From assembly GCA_964482435.1 (NCBI GenBank), contig CAYZXL010000007.1:76379-140378 (forward strand): a stretch of 64,000 nucleotides of DNA, in the 5' to 3' direction. Made by a program: the position numbers and the translations under genes. The notes beneath the pieces were generated by a model, which saw nothing but the letters and a program-made list of their open reading frames with translations, made no database searches and was not told the origin of the DNA. Positions 52,066 to 61,029 of the stretch are shown piece after piece. Origin of the DNA: CAYZXL01 sp964482435 (GTDB taxonomy: Bacteria; Auribacterota; JABMQX01). Positions within the stretch are counted from its first letter, which is position 1; every line of letters begins with the position of its first letter.

Positions 52066-52704
52066 ATGCAACGCCACTTTCTACCATTGTTTATTGTCCT
52101 GGCGGTCATTGCGCAGCCGGGGTGCCGCCCTTCGGAGAAAAGCGCCGCCCGTCGCGCCGTCAAAATCGTCCTCGACCCGGGGCATGGCGGGAAGGATGCC
52201 GGTGCCATGGGCGAGGAGACGCCGCCCGAGAAGGAGGTTGTTCTCGACATCGCTCTTCAGGTTGAACGACTCCTGAAGCAGGAACGCCTGAACGTTGTCC
52301 TGACGAGGAGGACCGACGAGTACGTCCCGCTCTCGAAGAGGACGGAGATTGCCAACGACGGAAGAGCCACTCTTTTCGTCAGCATCCACGCGAATTCGTG
52401 TGATAAGGAGGATGTCAGCGGCTTCGAGATTTACTACGCGGAGAATGGGAGTGAGAAGGAGGGGCTTGCGGCAGCAGGATTCATCCAGCAGTCCATCAGA
52501 AGGGCCGTCAGCGCCAGAGACCGCGGGATAAGGGAGCGCGGCTACATGGTTCTCGCACAGACGAAATGTCCGTCGGTTCTCGTCGAGCTGGGCTATCTTT
52601 CCAACGCCCGCGAGGCGAGCCTGCTGTCGAAGGTTCCGTACCGGCGAAAGCTTGCCGATGGAATCGCCAGGGGGATAATTGCCTACGCGAGGAGAAGGCG
52701 GTAA
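52066..52704 (+). CDS. N-acetylmuramoyl-L-alanine amidase (AmiC/Amidase_3)
   Basis: A 212-residue zinc amidase that splits the amide between MurNAc and L-Ala in peptidoglycan. It has an N-terminal hydrophobic segment ending near a Cys (FIVLAVIAQPGC), perhaps a lipoprotein signal though the residues before Cys are poor for a lipobox. Zinc and catalytic residues are seen: DPGHGGKDAGA (His, about 38), the Glu in KEVVLDIA, the His in FVSIHANS (about 105), and the Glu in VLVELGYLSN (about 182). It is used in cell separation or recycling. A perfect -10 promoter sits upstream. Confidence 0.92.
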   Translation: MQRHFLPLFIVLAVIAQPGCRPSEKSAARRAVKIVLDPGHGGKDAGAMGEETPPEKEVVLDIALQVERLLKQERLNVVLTRRTDEYVPLSKRTEIANDGRATLFVSIHANSCDKEDVSGFEIYYAENGSEKEGLAAAGFIQQSIRRAVSARDRGIRERGYMVLAQTKCPSVLVELGYLSNAREASLLSKVPYRRKLADGIARGIIAYARRRR

Positions 52705-52759
52705 TGCCTCGCCCTAATAGCGCCCATTCTGTTCGTCGCACCTCCGTGCTGCCGGCATC

Positions 52760-53650
52760 TCACAGGGGAAGTCCGTTGCGCATCTTGAACGAGCGGACCG
52801 TGTTCGACACCAGCATGGCAATGGTCATCGGCCCGACGCCTCCCGGAACGGGCGTAATCTTCGATGCGATGTCCTTGACCTTCTCGAAATCCACGTCTCC
52901 CACCAGGCGATAGCCGCTTTTCGTGCCCGGGTCGGGGATTCTGTTGATTCCGACGTCCACCACGGCCGCTCCCTGCTTGACCATCTCCGCTGTGATGGTT
53001 CGTGGGCTGCCCATCGCCGCGATAAGGATGTCGGCCGTCCGCGTTATCTCAGCCAAATCCCTTGTCCGTGAATGGCAGATGGTGACGGTTGCGTTGGCCC
53101 CCTGCTTCTTCTGCATGAGGAGGACGGCGAGGGGCTTGCCGACAATGTTGCTTCTTCCAACGATCACGACGTGCTTCCCCTCGATGCTGACACCGCTCCG
53201 AAGGAGAAGCTGCTGAACCCCAAGAGGCGTGCACGGAACAAAAAGCTCCTTCCCCCAGAGAAGCCGACCCAGATTCAACTGGTGAAATCCGTCCACATCC
53301 TTGGCGGGGTCTATGAGGGAGACCATCTTATCTTCGTCGAGGTGGTCCGGGAGAGGCAACTGGAGGAGGATGCCGTCAATTCGGGCGTCTTTGTTGAGTC
53401 GCTCAATCGTCGCTCGGAGGATGTCTTCCCCTGTGTTCTTATCGAGTAGATGTTCTTCGGAGAAGATGCTCAGCTCCTCGCACGCCCGTCTTTTGTTCCT
53501 GACGTACACTTTGGAGCCGATGTCGTCCCCGACGAGGATGACGCCTAAACCGGGCGGTCGGCCAACCCTTTTGGTCAGAGACTCGATTTCGATCCTCAGC
53601 TCGGCTTTAATCTCGTCCGCAATCTTCTTCCCGTCAATGATTTCAGCCAT
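52760..53650 (-). CDS. folD: Methylenetetrahydrofolate dehydrogenase/cyclohydrolase
   Basis: A 296-residue FolD. The ATG at 53650 has AAGGA eight bases upstream; an in-frame upstream extension is not family-like. The catalytic Lys is in YVRNKRRACEE (about 53-57), with LPLPDHLDEDKMVSLIDPAKDVDGFH, GRSNIVGKP (NADP site, about 173) and TPVPGGVGPMTIAML near the end. It interconverts 5,10-methylene- and 10-formyl-H4folate. In an organism with a methyl-H4folate:corrinoid methyltransferase it belongs to the C1 pathway. It is convergent with the amidase gene. Confidence 0.96.
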   Translation of the reverse strand: MAEIIDGKKIADEIKAELRIEIESLTKRVGRPPGLGVILVGDDIGSKVYVRNKRRACEELSIFSEEHLLDKNTGEDILRATIERLNKDARIDGILLQLPLPDHLDEDKMVSLIDPAKDVDGFHQLNLGRLLWGKELFVPCTPLGVQQLLLRSGVSIEGKHVVIVGRSNIVGKPLAVLLMQKKQGANATVTICHSRTRDLAEITRTADILIAAMGSPRTITAEMVKQGAAVVDVGINRIPDPGTKSGYRLVGDVDFEKVKDIASKITPVPGGVGPMTIAMLVSNTVRSFKMRNGLPL

Positions 53651-54100
53651 GATGACGTCCTTCAGGATTCGTGTGGCTTTACCCAACGCAGGCTCCTTAG
53701 CTGTTTCTGGGCACCGTCTCGCCGAGGAAAGACCCGGTGAGCCTCCCGCGCGAAAACCACTGGTCGCTGTCTTCGGCTGCATGGTCGCTACGCCAAGCGG
53801 CACATCCGCTCGGGGGGCAAAGGGATTCTAAGCGAACCACCATAACCCTTTGCAAGATTTTTTCTTCAGTGCCGTTCGATTGTGCCCTGCGCTTCTTTGC
53901 CCGAAGCGTGGCTTCCGGCCCTTGACACGGCGGCTCCGGGAGGGCATTATCGGTCTTGGAGCTACCCTCGGAGCAGAGCGGTGCCTGCGCGGCCGCTCAG
54001 GTTACTCGAACCTTTGCTCCGGGCAGCTTCCAATGTGCTTCATGAGAAGGCTGAAGGAGGTTTCGTCGGAACTCCAATAAAAGCATCAGGAGGGCCAAAA
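53651..54100. other. Gene-free region between folD and the peroxiredoxin gene
   Basis: 450 bases between divergent genes. It contains a rightward promoter (listed) and the AGGAGGG ribosome-binding site of the peroxiredoxin-like gene. No convincing gene is seen; the in-frame extensions of both neighbours have poor composition. Confidence 0.45.
53922..53950 (+). promoter_or_regulatory. Sigma-70 promoter for the peroxiredoxin-like gene
   Basis: A perfect TTGACA is followed after 17 bases by CATTAT. The predicted leader is about 144 bases long. Confidence 0.5.
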
Positions 54101-54703
54101 ATGAGAGTAGTAGGATTATTGATCTGCATAGCATCGGTTCTCGCGGTTGTCCCGCTTCTAATGCCGGTCAGCGCGGAGGAAAGGGCTAAAGCAATCGAGA
54201 TGGACAAGCCCGTTCCATTCGACTTCAAACTCAAAACTCCCGACGGCAAGGAGGAGTACACCCTTTCGCAATTCAAAGGGAAAATTTTGGTCATCGAGTT
54301 CATTGCGACGCAGTGCCCGTACTCGCTCCAGCAGGACGCGGTGATTCGGCAGGTCTGCGCCGACTACAAGGGGAAGGGCGTCGCCTTCCTGGGAATCAAC
54401 TCCAATAAGCAGGAGTCTGCCGAAGAGGTTGCCGCCCACCAGAAGAACAAGAAGCTCGGATTCCCCGTCGTGAAGGACTGGAACAACGTCGTCGCAGACC
54501 TCTTCAACGCGACGCACACGCCCCACATTTTCGTCATTGACGTGGCGGGAGTCCTGCGGTACGAGGGAGCGATTGAGCCACAGAGGGGAGAGAAAACGCC
54601 CTATTTGAGAAATGCTCTCGATGACCTCCTCGCGGGAAAAGAGGTCAGGCTCAAGAAAACGGAGCAGTGGGGCTGCACAATCAAGCGCGTCCCGAAGCGA
54701 TAG
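54101..54703 (+). CDS. Exported AhpC/TSA (peroxiredoxin/thioredoxin-fold) protein
   Basis: A 200-residue exported thioredoxin-fold protein. It has a signal peptide (MRVVGLLICIASVLAVVPLLMPVSAEE), AGGAGGG before the ATG, and then a redoxin domain: PVPFDFKLKTPDGKEEYTLSQFKGK, FIATQCPYSLQQ with one active-site Cys (about 72), and NATHTPHIFVIDVAG with the cis-Pro loop. It has CPYS instead of CxxC, and a second Cys only near the C-terminus (WGCTIKR), so it resembles a peroxiredoxin-like rather than a thioredoxin disulfide reductase. It is probably a periplasmic redox protein; no partner lies adjacent. Confidence 0.85.
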   Translation: MRVVGLLICIASVLAVVPLLMPVSAEERAKAIEMDKPVPFDFKLKTPDGKEEYTLSQFKGKILVIEFIATQCPYSLQQDAVIRQVCADYKGKGVAFLGINSNKQESAEEVAAHQKNKKLGFPVVKDWNNVVADLFNATHTPHIFVIDVAGVLRYEGAIEPQRGEKTPYLRNALDDLLAGKEVRLKKTEQWGCTIKRVPKR

Positions 54704-54812
54704 CTGGACCCGCGCCATCGCGGTCATATTCCCCTGGCGCAAGGCCAACGCTTGCCACGTGCACCGGTGGACCACCAAGATTTCACGCGCTGAGGCGACC
54801 CCAATTTGGGTC

Positions 54813-54841
54813 TTGCCGGTGCGCCCGCTGCGTGATAAACT
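54813..54841 (+). promoter_or_regulatory. Promoter candidate for the first 55-kb beta-helix gene
   Basis: TTGCCG and TAAACT are 17 bases apart, about 57 bases before the start codon. Confidence 0.35.
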
Positions 54842-54897
54842 ATTTCTTGTGATTGCGTGGGGCGAAAAGGGCTCGGCAAGTTATGGAGGGAACGGCA

Positions 54898-55980
54898 ATG
54901 GTCAGGCGGCTTGGTTGTTGGCTGTGGCTGGGGTTCTGTTTGTTTTTCTCTGCCCACTCCTCGGCGGCAATCCTGGAGGTCGGGCCAGATAAGCCCTACC
55001 AGGTCATCTTCTATGCGCTCAGGGACGCTGGAGCCGGGGACACAGTTTTGGTCTATCCGGGGATATACACTGGAGCGGACCTGTTTGTGGGGGAGGGAAC
55101 AACTCTCGCCGCAACGGGGCCGGGCAGGACCGTAATCCTTTACGCCCCTCTTGCCTCCCAGGGCAATATCCTTTCGTGTGCCGAGAAGGCTGTCGTGCGC
55201 GGATTCTGGCTCGTGGGCGCGCCGGTCTCCGTCATTCAGCCATTTCGCGGGCCGACGTTCCGCCTGGAAAACTGCGTCATCTGGGGGAACAAAAGCGTCA
55301 TAGAGCCGGACTACCCCGCGTGGCATGCCGTCATCACCAACTGCACGATTTTTGGGAATGAGAAGGGCATCGTCTGCGAAGAAGGCTGTACCTTCTCCCT
55401 CCACAACACGATCGTCTGGGGGAACACATCCAACCTGGTCGGCAGTGTGGACGATATCTCCGCGAGCTACTGCGACATCGAAGGCGGGTGGCCCGGCGAA
55501 GGGAACATTGACGCCGAGCCGATGTTCGTACGAGAGGACGCCTTCGACCCGTATGCCATGCCGTGGCCGCCAACCCTCGATGCCATCAAGGCAGACTTTC
55601 GCCTCAGGGCGGGATCGCCTTGCATTGATGTGGCGTCGAATAAGCCGAGCCAATTCCTCAACACGGACATTGCCGGAAATCAACGGGTGATGTTCGGTGG
55701 GAAAACCCTCACCGCCGACATAGGGGCCTATGAGCGCTGGGTCGCTGGCTTGCAGCCAGGGCCGGGCGAGACGGATGCAACCCTCACATGGAGTTCTCTC
55801 CCGGGCAAATCCTATTCGATCTTGTGGTCGGATGATTTGCTGACTTGGAATGTCGCCGAGCCTGCCCTACCCGGCTCCGAGACGGACATGACCACGCACT
55901 GGATAGACGACGGCTCCCTGACCGGCGTTGCCCCCTTCCTCGTCCCCCGCCGCTTTTACCGAATCTTGGACAATCCGTAG
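54898..55980 (+). CDS. Secreted beta-helix protein with C-terminal FYR domain
   Basis: A 360-residue exported protein. The ATG at 54898 follows GGAGGG; an earlier in-frame ATG at 54883 is less well placed. The signal peptide is MVRRLGCWLWLGFCLFFSAHSSA. A short beta-helix body with 'NCVIWGNKS', 'NCTIFGNEKGI' and 'NTIVWGNTS' rungs ends in FRLRAGSPCIDVASN and IAGNQRVMFGGKTLTADIGAYE. The same cassette order occurs in the proteins at 10590 and 56141. It ends with the shared domain (LTWSSLPGKSYSILWSDDLL to RRFYRILDNP). Its function is unknown; likely extracellular polysaccharide binding or degradation. Confidence 0.78.
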   Translation: MVRRLGCWLWLGFCLFFSAHSSAAILEVGPDKPYQVIFYALRDAGAGDTVLVYPGIYTGADLFVGEGTTLAATGPGRTVILYAPLASQGNILSCAEKAVVRGFWLVGAPVSVIQPFRGPTFRLENCVIWGNKSVIEPDYPAWHAVITNCTIFGNEKGIVCEEGCTFSLHNTIVWGNTSNLVGSVDDISASYCDIEGGWPGEGNIDAEPMFVREDAFDPYAMPWPPTLDAIKADFRLRAGSPCIDVASNKPSQFLNTDIAGNQRVMFGGKTLTADIGAYERWVAGLQPGPGETDATLTWSSLPGKSYSILWSDDLLTWNVAEPALPGSETDMTTHWIDDGSLTGVAPFLVPRRFYRILDNP

Positions 55981-56140
55981 AGGTATTTTGGATGGGACCT
56001 TGCGAACTGGCGAGGGTGACCGAGCGACATTCAAGGCAAGGGCGGACATGTGCCTGCAGCTGGAGATCTTTTTGGGGTACCAGCGGGGGTGAATGGGTTT
56101 ACCCCTACGCTAAGCGACGCAGAACCGCAGGAGGACGAAG

Positions 56141-58309
56141 ATGACCACTATAGGCTGGGGTTGCTGCCTGATCAGCATAGGATTATTAGCCCATGCGTCG
56201 GGGGCCGTGCACTATGTATCGTTACAGGGCTCTGACGACCCACCGTACCTCACACCCGAGACAGCGGCGCGGTCTATCCAAGACGCTGTGGACGCCAGTT
56301 TGGCAGGTGACCTCGTCCTTCTAGCTGAGGGTGAATACAGGGAGGCAGTAACGATGAGGGACGGGGTGGCTCTTGTGGGAACGGCGGACTGCATCATCCT
56401 GCCCCCCTTGTCTCAGAACGCCAGCTTGCTGACGATGGCGGAGAAGTCAACCATTTTCGGGCTTTCCATTTACGGGGACGACTGTGGAGTCCTCGTCGAA
56501 GGGGTTCGTGCTTCGATAACTGAATGCGAGATCGGGAATTCCTTGTCATACCGCTGGGGATACGGCGTCCGCGTGGATTCCGGAGGAGGGGTCGTGATCT
56601 CCCATTGCCGCCTGGTCGGCAACGAATACGGGTTGTGGTGCGGGCGGAACGTGGTCGCGGCGACCCTGGACTGCGAGATTCACGATAACAGCTATGGAGT
56701 CTGGGGTTCCTGGTCATCAAACATCGCCATCGCCGGTTGCGATATACACCACAATTGCGTCGGTGTCCACAACCCCTGGGGGGGCCTCCTTACGGTTTCC
56801 GATTGCAGAATCACCGACAATGAGGGCGCCCTGGGTCTCGAGTACGGTTTTGCCTCGATCTCCGACTGCCTCATCGTCCGCAACGAGACGGGAATACACG
56901 CCTACGGTGAGGGTCCCCGGCCGGTCTTGCTGCGCTGCACGATAGCAGTGAACCGGTGGGGTATCAGCGACTTTGCGAGGGCGACGATTCGGGACAGTAT
57001 CGTCTGGGGGAACGGGGAGAATGTCACAGAAGCCACGGACCCTGCCGACACGAGCCATTCCCTGATTGGCGACCAAAGATTCGCGGGTGTTAACAGTAAC
57101 CTCGCCGGTGAACCGGCGTTTGTGGGCTGGGCGCCCTTCAATGACAGCGATAATCCCATTCACGTTGACGCATCTGCGGCGCCCGGAGGCGATGGCACGG
57201 TCGAGTCTCCCCTGACGTCCCTATCCGCCGCGTTGCGGCTGTACGATTTTCGGCTTTCTCCAGAATCACCCTGCCTCGGTGCCGCCACAGACGGCAGCAA
57301 CCTCGGCGCCATCCAGGAGGTTACGTCGGTCGGACCCAGCTCTCGCGTCCGAATCATCCTCTCGCCGGGACTCTACGCGGAAGCACGCCAGCAGGTGTTG
57401 ACAATTCCCAGTGGAACAGAGATATGTGGCAGTGGTGACAACTGTACAATCCAGGGTGCTGGCCCGTGGGCCTTTGGGGACGTCCTGGTCACGGGGCTTC
57501 GATTTCAAGAGGCGGGACTGTCGCTGCTCGGGGGACGGGCTGAAGATTCCTGCTTCGAGAATGCTTACGTGGGCCTGGATGGGGGCGCTGAGATGTCACG
57601 CTGCCAGTTCTGGAGGAGCGCCATAGGCACGGCCGGCCCCTCGCTCGTCGCAAACTCCACCTTTTGTGGCTCCGGCGGCCGTCTCAGCCGTGCGATCACT
57701 GTATCGGGAACGGGTTGCCTCATAACCAACTGCACACTGTTCGGTTACGAGACGGCACTCGATGACTGGGGAGCCACCGGGGTCGTCCGAAATTGCATCA
57801 TTTGGGGTAATAGTAATTCAATAGAGTCCAGACTCCAAGTTGACGTGGAGCATTCTCTCATTGAGGGGGGACACCCGGGAGAGGGTAATATCGACGCCCA
57901 CCCCGGGTTTGTGGATGCGGAGAATGGGGATTTTCGGCTGATGCCTGATTCGCCGTGCATTGATGCCGGGTTCAATGATCCGGATTTGCCGGAGACCGAC
58001 ATTGCGGGGATGCACAGAATAATGTTCGGGGGAAAGGGCCTCACTGTGGACATGGGGGCTTATGAGTTCTACGTCAACAAAGTCGAGCCTGTGCCTGGTA
58101 CCGACCAAACCATCTTCACGTGGAGTTCCCTCCCCGGCAAGACCTATTCCATCTTCCACACCGAGGACCTTCTCACGTGGCACCCAGCCGCCGAGAATTT
58201 TCCGTCCTCCGGCAATCAAACCACCTTCTGGACCGACGACGGCTCCCTCACCGGCCTTCCCCCCTCTCTCGTCCCCTGCCGCTTCTACCGCGCTCTGGAG
58301 GACCCATGA
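56141..58309 (+). CDS. Secreted beta-helix protein, larger paralogue
   Basis: A 722-residue exported protein. AGGAGG lies six bases before the ATG, and the signal peptide is MTTIGWGCCLISIGLLAHASGA. It starts with the DUF1565-like ETAARSIQDAVDAS segment, then two blocks of beta-helix rungs ('NCxIxxN', 'GIHAYGEG'). An 'FVGWAPFNDSDNPIHVD...SPLTSLSAALRLYDFRLSPESP' block matches the corresponding part of the protein at 10590. The C-terminal ~60 residues are the FYR domain (FTWSSLPGKTYSIFHTEDLL to CRFYRALEDP). It follows the 54898 gene and may share its transcript. The sharing of block order suggests shuffling among paralogues. Confidence 0.8.
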   Translation: MTTIGWGCCLISIGLLAHASGAVHYVSLQGSDDPPYLTPETAARSIQDAVDASLAGDLVLLAEGEYREAVTMRDGVALVGTADCIILPPLSQNASLLTMAEKSTIFGLSIYGDDCGVLVEGVRASITECEIGNSLSYRWGYGVRVDSGGGVVISHCRLVGNEYGLWCGRNVVAATLDCEIHDNSYGVWGSWSSNIAIAGCDIHHNCVGVHNPWGGLLTVSDCRITDNEGALGLEYGFASISDCLIVRNETGIHAYGEGPRPVLLRCTIAVNRWGISDFARATIRDSIVWGNGENVTEATDPADTSHSLIGDQRFAGVNSNLAGEPAFVGWAPFNDSDNPIHVDASAAPGGDGTVESPLTSLSAALRLYDFRLSPESPCLGAATDGSNLGAIQEVTSVGPSSRVRIILSPGLYAEARQQVLTIPSGTEICGSGDNCTIQGAGPWAFGDVLVTGLRFQEAGLSLLGGRAEDSCFENAYVGLDGGAEMSRCQFWRSAIGTAGPSLVANSTFCGSGGRLSRAITVSGTGCLITNCTLFGYETALDDWGATGVVRNCIIWGNSNSIESRLQVDVEHSLIEGGHPGEGNIDAHPGFVDAENGDFRLMPDSPCIDAGFNDPDLPETDIAGMHRIMFGGKGLTVDMGAYEFYVNKVEPVPGTDQTIFTWSSLPGKTYSIFHTEDLLTWHPAAENFPSSGNQTTFWTDDGSLTGLPPSLVPCRFYRALEDP
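57926..58078 (+). repeat. 153-bp paralogous DNA segment, copy 2 (matches 12141-12293)
   Basis: Ungapped counterpart of the segment in the gene at 10590, inside the 722-residue protein gene. The two encode FRLMP(H/D)SPCIDAGFNDP and the following IAGMHRIM..GK segment. Confidence 0.75.
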
Positions 58310-58371
58310 CAGGAGGGCTAACGGCAGTCCCTCGTGAGCTTGGGTTCACCCGGAGACCATGAAAATCCTCG

Positions 58372-58387
58372 CCCCGCCCTGGCGGGG
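58372..58387. terminator. GC-rich hairpin between convergent genes
   Basis: CCCCGC-CCTG-GCGGGG is a compact stem 62 bases after the 722-residue gene stop and upstream of the convergent glycosyltransferase stop. There is no T-run, so it may be a bidirectional processing or termination hairpin. Confidence 0.3.
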
Positions 58388-58450
58388 TTGCGGTGCTGCA
58401 CCACCAAGACACCCAGGCGCGAGAGCAGCAATCCCCCCGGCTGGACTCAT

Positions 58451-58478
58451 GTTCGTGTCTTCGTGCCTTAGTGGTTCA
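58451..58478. repeat. Dispersed-type short repeat (GTGTCTTCGTGCCTTAGTGG)
   Basis: GTGTCTTCGTGCCTTAGTGG resembles a short intergenic sequence common in many environmental bacterial genomes. This is a resemblance from memory; no second copy is in the window. Confidence 0.3.
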
Positions 58479-58524
58479 CGAGAATCCTCCCGGCGCGACA
58501 AAAAACTCACCACCGCGAAGCCCA

Positions 58525-59673
58525 TCATCTTCCGGGATTTGTGCCCTCCGCAAGTCCCTGACGTGTGAAGGCCGGCATTACCTCCTCGCACCGACGGAAA
58601 ACGTAGTCCAACATTTTCGCCTTGAAGAGATGCCGGCTGAATTTGAGGCTGTTCTCGCGTGCCTTTGCAGGGTCAAAACGCCTTCCCCGGAACGCCTTGA
58701 CAGCATCCACAAGCGCCTCGACCGTCTGCTCCCGGAAGAATATCCCGGTTTCGCCATCCAGAACCGATTCGGTCACCCCTCCCTCCGCGAAGGCAATCAC
58801 CGGCTTCCCGCACGCCTGTGCCTCCACTGGCACAAGCCCGAAATCCTCCACACCGGCGAAAATCAGTGCCCGGCATCCCTGATACGCCTCTCGGACCTCT
58901 TCGTCCGTAACCCATCCCCGAAATGACACAGTTTTCCCAGCCAGTCGCCTCAACCTGCGATACTCCGGTCCCTCGCCGATGACAATAAGCGGGAGTCTCA
59001 GTTCATTGAACGCCGCGATCGCTATGTCAACCCTCTTGTATGGAACGAGCGCCGAAACAATAAGATAAAAATCCTCCTCTTTTCCCCCGGGAACAAAAAA
59101 ATCGGTGTCAACGGGCGGATAGATGACTTCCGCCTTTCTTCCGTAAAACGTTTCGATTCGCTCGGCCACAGTCCGGGAAATGGCAAGGAAATCGTCAACT
59201 CTATTGCACGACCGTTTGTCCCACCATTTCAGTGCCGCGAAAATCGGCGCCAACGCGACTTTCCGCATCCGGTTTCCACCGAAGTATTCCTCCTGAAAAA
59301 CCCAGACGTATCTCATCGGAGAGAAGCAGTAGCAGACGTGCAGAGCCTCTCTGGGCGGGCGTGCCCCCTTCGCAATGCAATGGCTCGTGCTTATGACAAG
59401 GTCATAACCGGACAGGTCAAACGACTCCACCGCAAGTGGAAACAAAGGAAGAAGATGCCTGTACCTCGACCGCGAAAACGGCATGTGCTGGACGAAGGAA
59501 GTGGTGATTCTGCGCGAGCGAATACTCGCAGAGATTTTCGCCCGGTCCAGCAGAAGCGTGAAAATGTCAGCCTGGGGGAAAAGCTCAAGGATTGCCTCGA
59601 GTGCTTTCTCGCCCCCGCGCATGCCATTCAGCCAATCGTGAACTATTGCCACGCGTCTGGGTTGCATTGACAT
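58525..59673 (-). CDS. Glycosyltransferase, GT4 family
   Basis: A 382-residue GT-B glycosyltransferase, taking ATG at 59673 as start (an ATG six bases later is also possible). Seen: IVHDWLNGMRGGEKALEAIL at the start, KRVDIAIAAFNELRLPLIVIGEGPEYRRL (sugar-nucleotide binding), and VPVEAQACGKPVIAFAEGG with the E-x7-E motif. It adds sugars from a nucleotide donor to a lipid-linked glycan at the inner membrane. It is the last of four glycosyltransferase genes on the minus strand, 147 bases after the preceding one. Some N-terminally extended frames are possible but start in non-family sequence. Confidence 0.9.
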   Translation of the reverse strand: MSMQPRRVAIVHDWLNGMRGGEKALEAILELFPQADIFTLLLDRAKISASIRSRRITTSFVQHMPFSRSRYRHLLPLFPLAVESFDLSGYDLVISTSHCIAKGARPPREALHVCYCFSPMRYVWVFQEEYFGGNRMRKVALAPIFAALKWWDKRSCNRVDDFLAISRTVAERIETFYGRKAEVIYPPVDTDFFVPGGKEEDFYLIVSALVPYKRVDIAIAAFNELRLPLIVIGEGPEYRRLRRLAGKTVSFRGWVTDEEVREAYQGCRALIFAGVEDFGLVPVEAQACGKPVIAFAEGGVTESVLDGETGIFFREQTVEALVDAVKAFRGRRFDPAKARENSLKFSRHLFKAKMLDYVFRRCEEVMPAFTRQGLAEGTNPGR

Positions 59674-59744
59674 AAGACGTATTGTCCTGGCGGCGAGGTG
59701 CCGCTGCCTGCCTTCATATCTCCCGCTTGCGGCCTCTCCGCCTG

Positions 59745-59771
59745 GGCGAGAAAGCTCGCTCGCCTTTTTTT
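59745..59771 (+). terminator. Plus-strand terminator between two minus-strand genes
   Basis: GGCGAG-N8-CTCGCC is followed by seven T on the plus strand, in the gap between two glycosyltransferases transcribed the other way. It would stop antisense transcription rather than the operon. Confidence 0.45.
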
Positions 59772-59820
59772 CTCGCCACGACGCTAACAACGCCAATGGG
59801 CCGGCCTGGGCAGCTTCTCG

Positions 59821-61026
59821 TCACCTTCTGACCTTGGCGTCTTTGGGAGAGGCCTCCTGCACCCCGCGGTGCGTCCTCGCCGCGAGTTCCCGGTAAATCT
59901 CAATCACCTGTTTTGCGGTCTCGTCCCACCTGTATTTGGCGGCCTGCCTCTTTCCTTTCGATACGAACTCCTGCCGAAGCCCTTCATCCGTCAGAACCGA
60001 AATGACCTTTTCAGCAGCCTCCGCCGGAGCGTCCGGGTCAACAAAAACCGCTGCGTCCCCCAGCACCTCCGGAAGCGAAGAGCAGTCCGACGAGACAACC
60101 GGCGTCCCGCACGCCATTGCCTCAAGAGGTGGAAGCCCGAATCCCTCATACAGCGACAGGTGCACCAGCAAATCCGCCTCCCTGTAGGCATCCACGAGGT
60201 CCTCGCCGCTGAGATAGTCCGCCATGACCACTTGCCCCGATAAATTCCGTCTTTCAACGTAATCGCTGACTTCCGGATACCTTGGGTCCTTCTCGCCGAC
60301 AATGAGCAACTGGCAGTTCAAATCCTTTCTTCGGGCGAGAACCACCTCCAGTGCCTTCACCGCTCCGAGCACATTCTTATAAGGGTCCTGCCGCCCCACG
60401 CAAACCAGAAATCTCCCTGAGATTCCGAACCGCCGCTTTATCCGTCCCGTCGCAGGCCCCGGCGAAAACATCTCATCCACGCCTAAGTGAACTCGGCGGA
60501 CTTTATCTGCCGGCGCTTTCGCGGCCCTCACAATGTCCTGCCGGGTACATTCGGAATCCGCCATGATGATGTCCGCCTTCCGAGCGACTCGCCGCATGAT
60601 CCACTTATAAATCTGAAAAAACCTGCTCTTCTTCGACCGTCCGGTGTATTGCGGAAAAAGGAGCGGAATCAGGTCGTGAATCGTGACCACGGTCTTCGCC
60701 GTGGTCCTGCCCAGCGGAATCATGAAATTCGGGGAATGGAACACGTCAATACCCAATTGTCTCAGCGTCCGCGGCAGCGCCACCTGGTTTCGGAGCGAAA
60801 AGACCGAATATGGCAAAAGCAGAGCCGAGAAATTCCTTCGACCGATTGTCGCCGTCTCACGAAGTTCCCTTTCCATCAACATCTTATCGTCGAAGAGCAG
60901 AACGTACTTGTTCTCCTCATCGAGGCGAGCCAGGTGCCGAATCAGGTTCCGCGTATAGACGCCAACGCCCGACAGCGCCCGGAAAATCCACCTCGCGTCT
61001 ATGGCGATAGTGAGCTTCGGTTTCAT
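59821..61026 (-). CDS. Glycosyltransferase, GT4 family
   Basis: A 401-residue GT-B enzyme: IAIDARWIFRALSGVGVYTRNLIRHL at the N-terminus, GRQDPYKNVLGAVKALEVVL in the donor domain, and EGFGLPPLEAMACGTPVVSSDCSSLPEVLGDAA with the E-x7-E motif. It begins four bases after the neighbouring gene's stop, so the two are co-translated. Probably part of surface-polysaccharide assembly. Confidence 0.93.
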   Translation of the reverse strand: MKPKLTIAIDARWIFRALSGVGVYTRNLIRHLARLDEENKYVLLFDDKMLMERELRETATIGRRNFSALLLPYSVFSLRNQVALPRTLRQLGIDVFHSPNFMIPLGRTTAKTVVTIHDLIPLLFPQYTGRSKKSRFFQIYKWIMRRVARKADIIMADSECTRQDIVRAAKAPADKVRRVHLGVDEMFSPGPATGRIKRRFGISGRFLVCVGRQDPYKNVLGAVKALEVVLARRKDLNCQLLIVGEKDPRYPEVSDYVERRNLSGQVVMADYLSGEDLVDAYREADLLVHLSLYEGFGLPPLEAMACGTPVVSSDCSSLPEVLGDAAVFVDPDAPAEAAEKVISVLTDEGLRQEFVSKGKRQAAKYRWDETAKQVIEIYRELAARTHRGVQEASPKDAKVRR

Positions 61027-61029
61027 CGC

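Noticed and set aside
53651..53803. N-terminal extension of FolD
   Set aside because: The family begins at the MAEIIDGK start, which has AAGGA upstream; the extension is Pro/Ala/Gly-rich.
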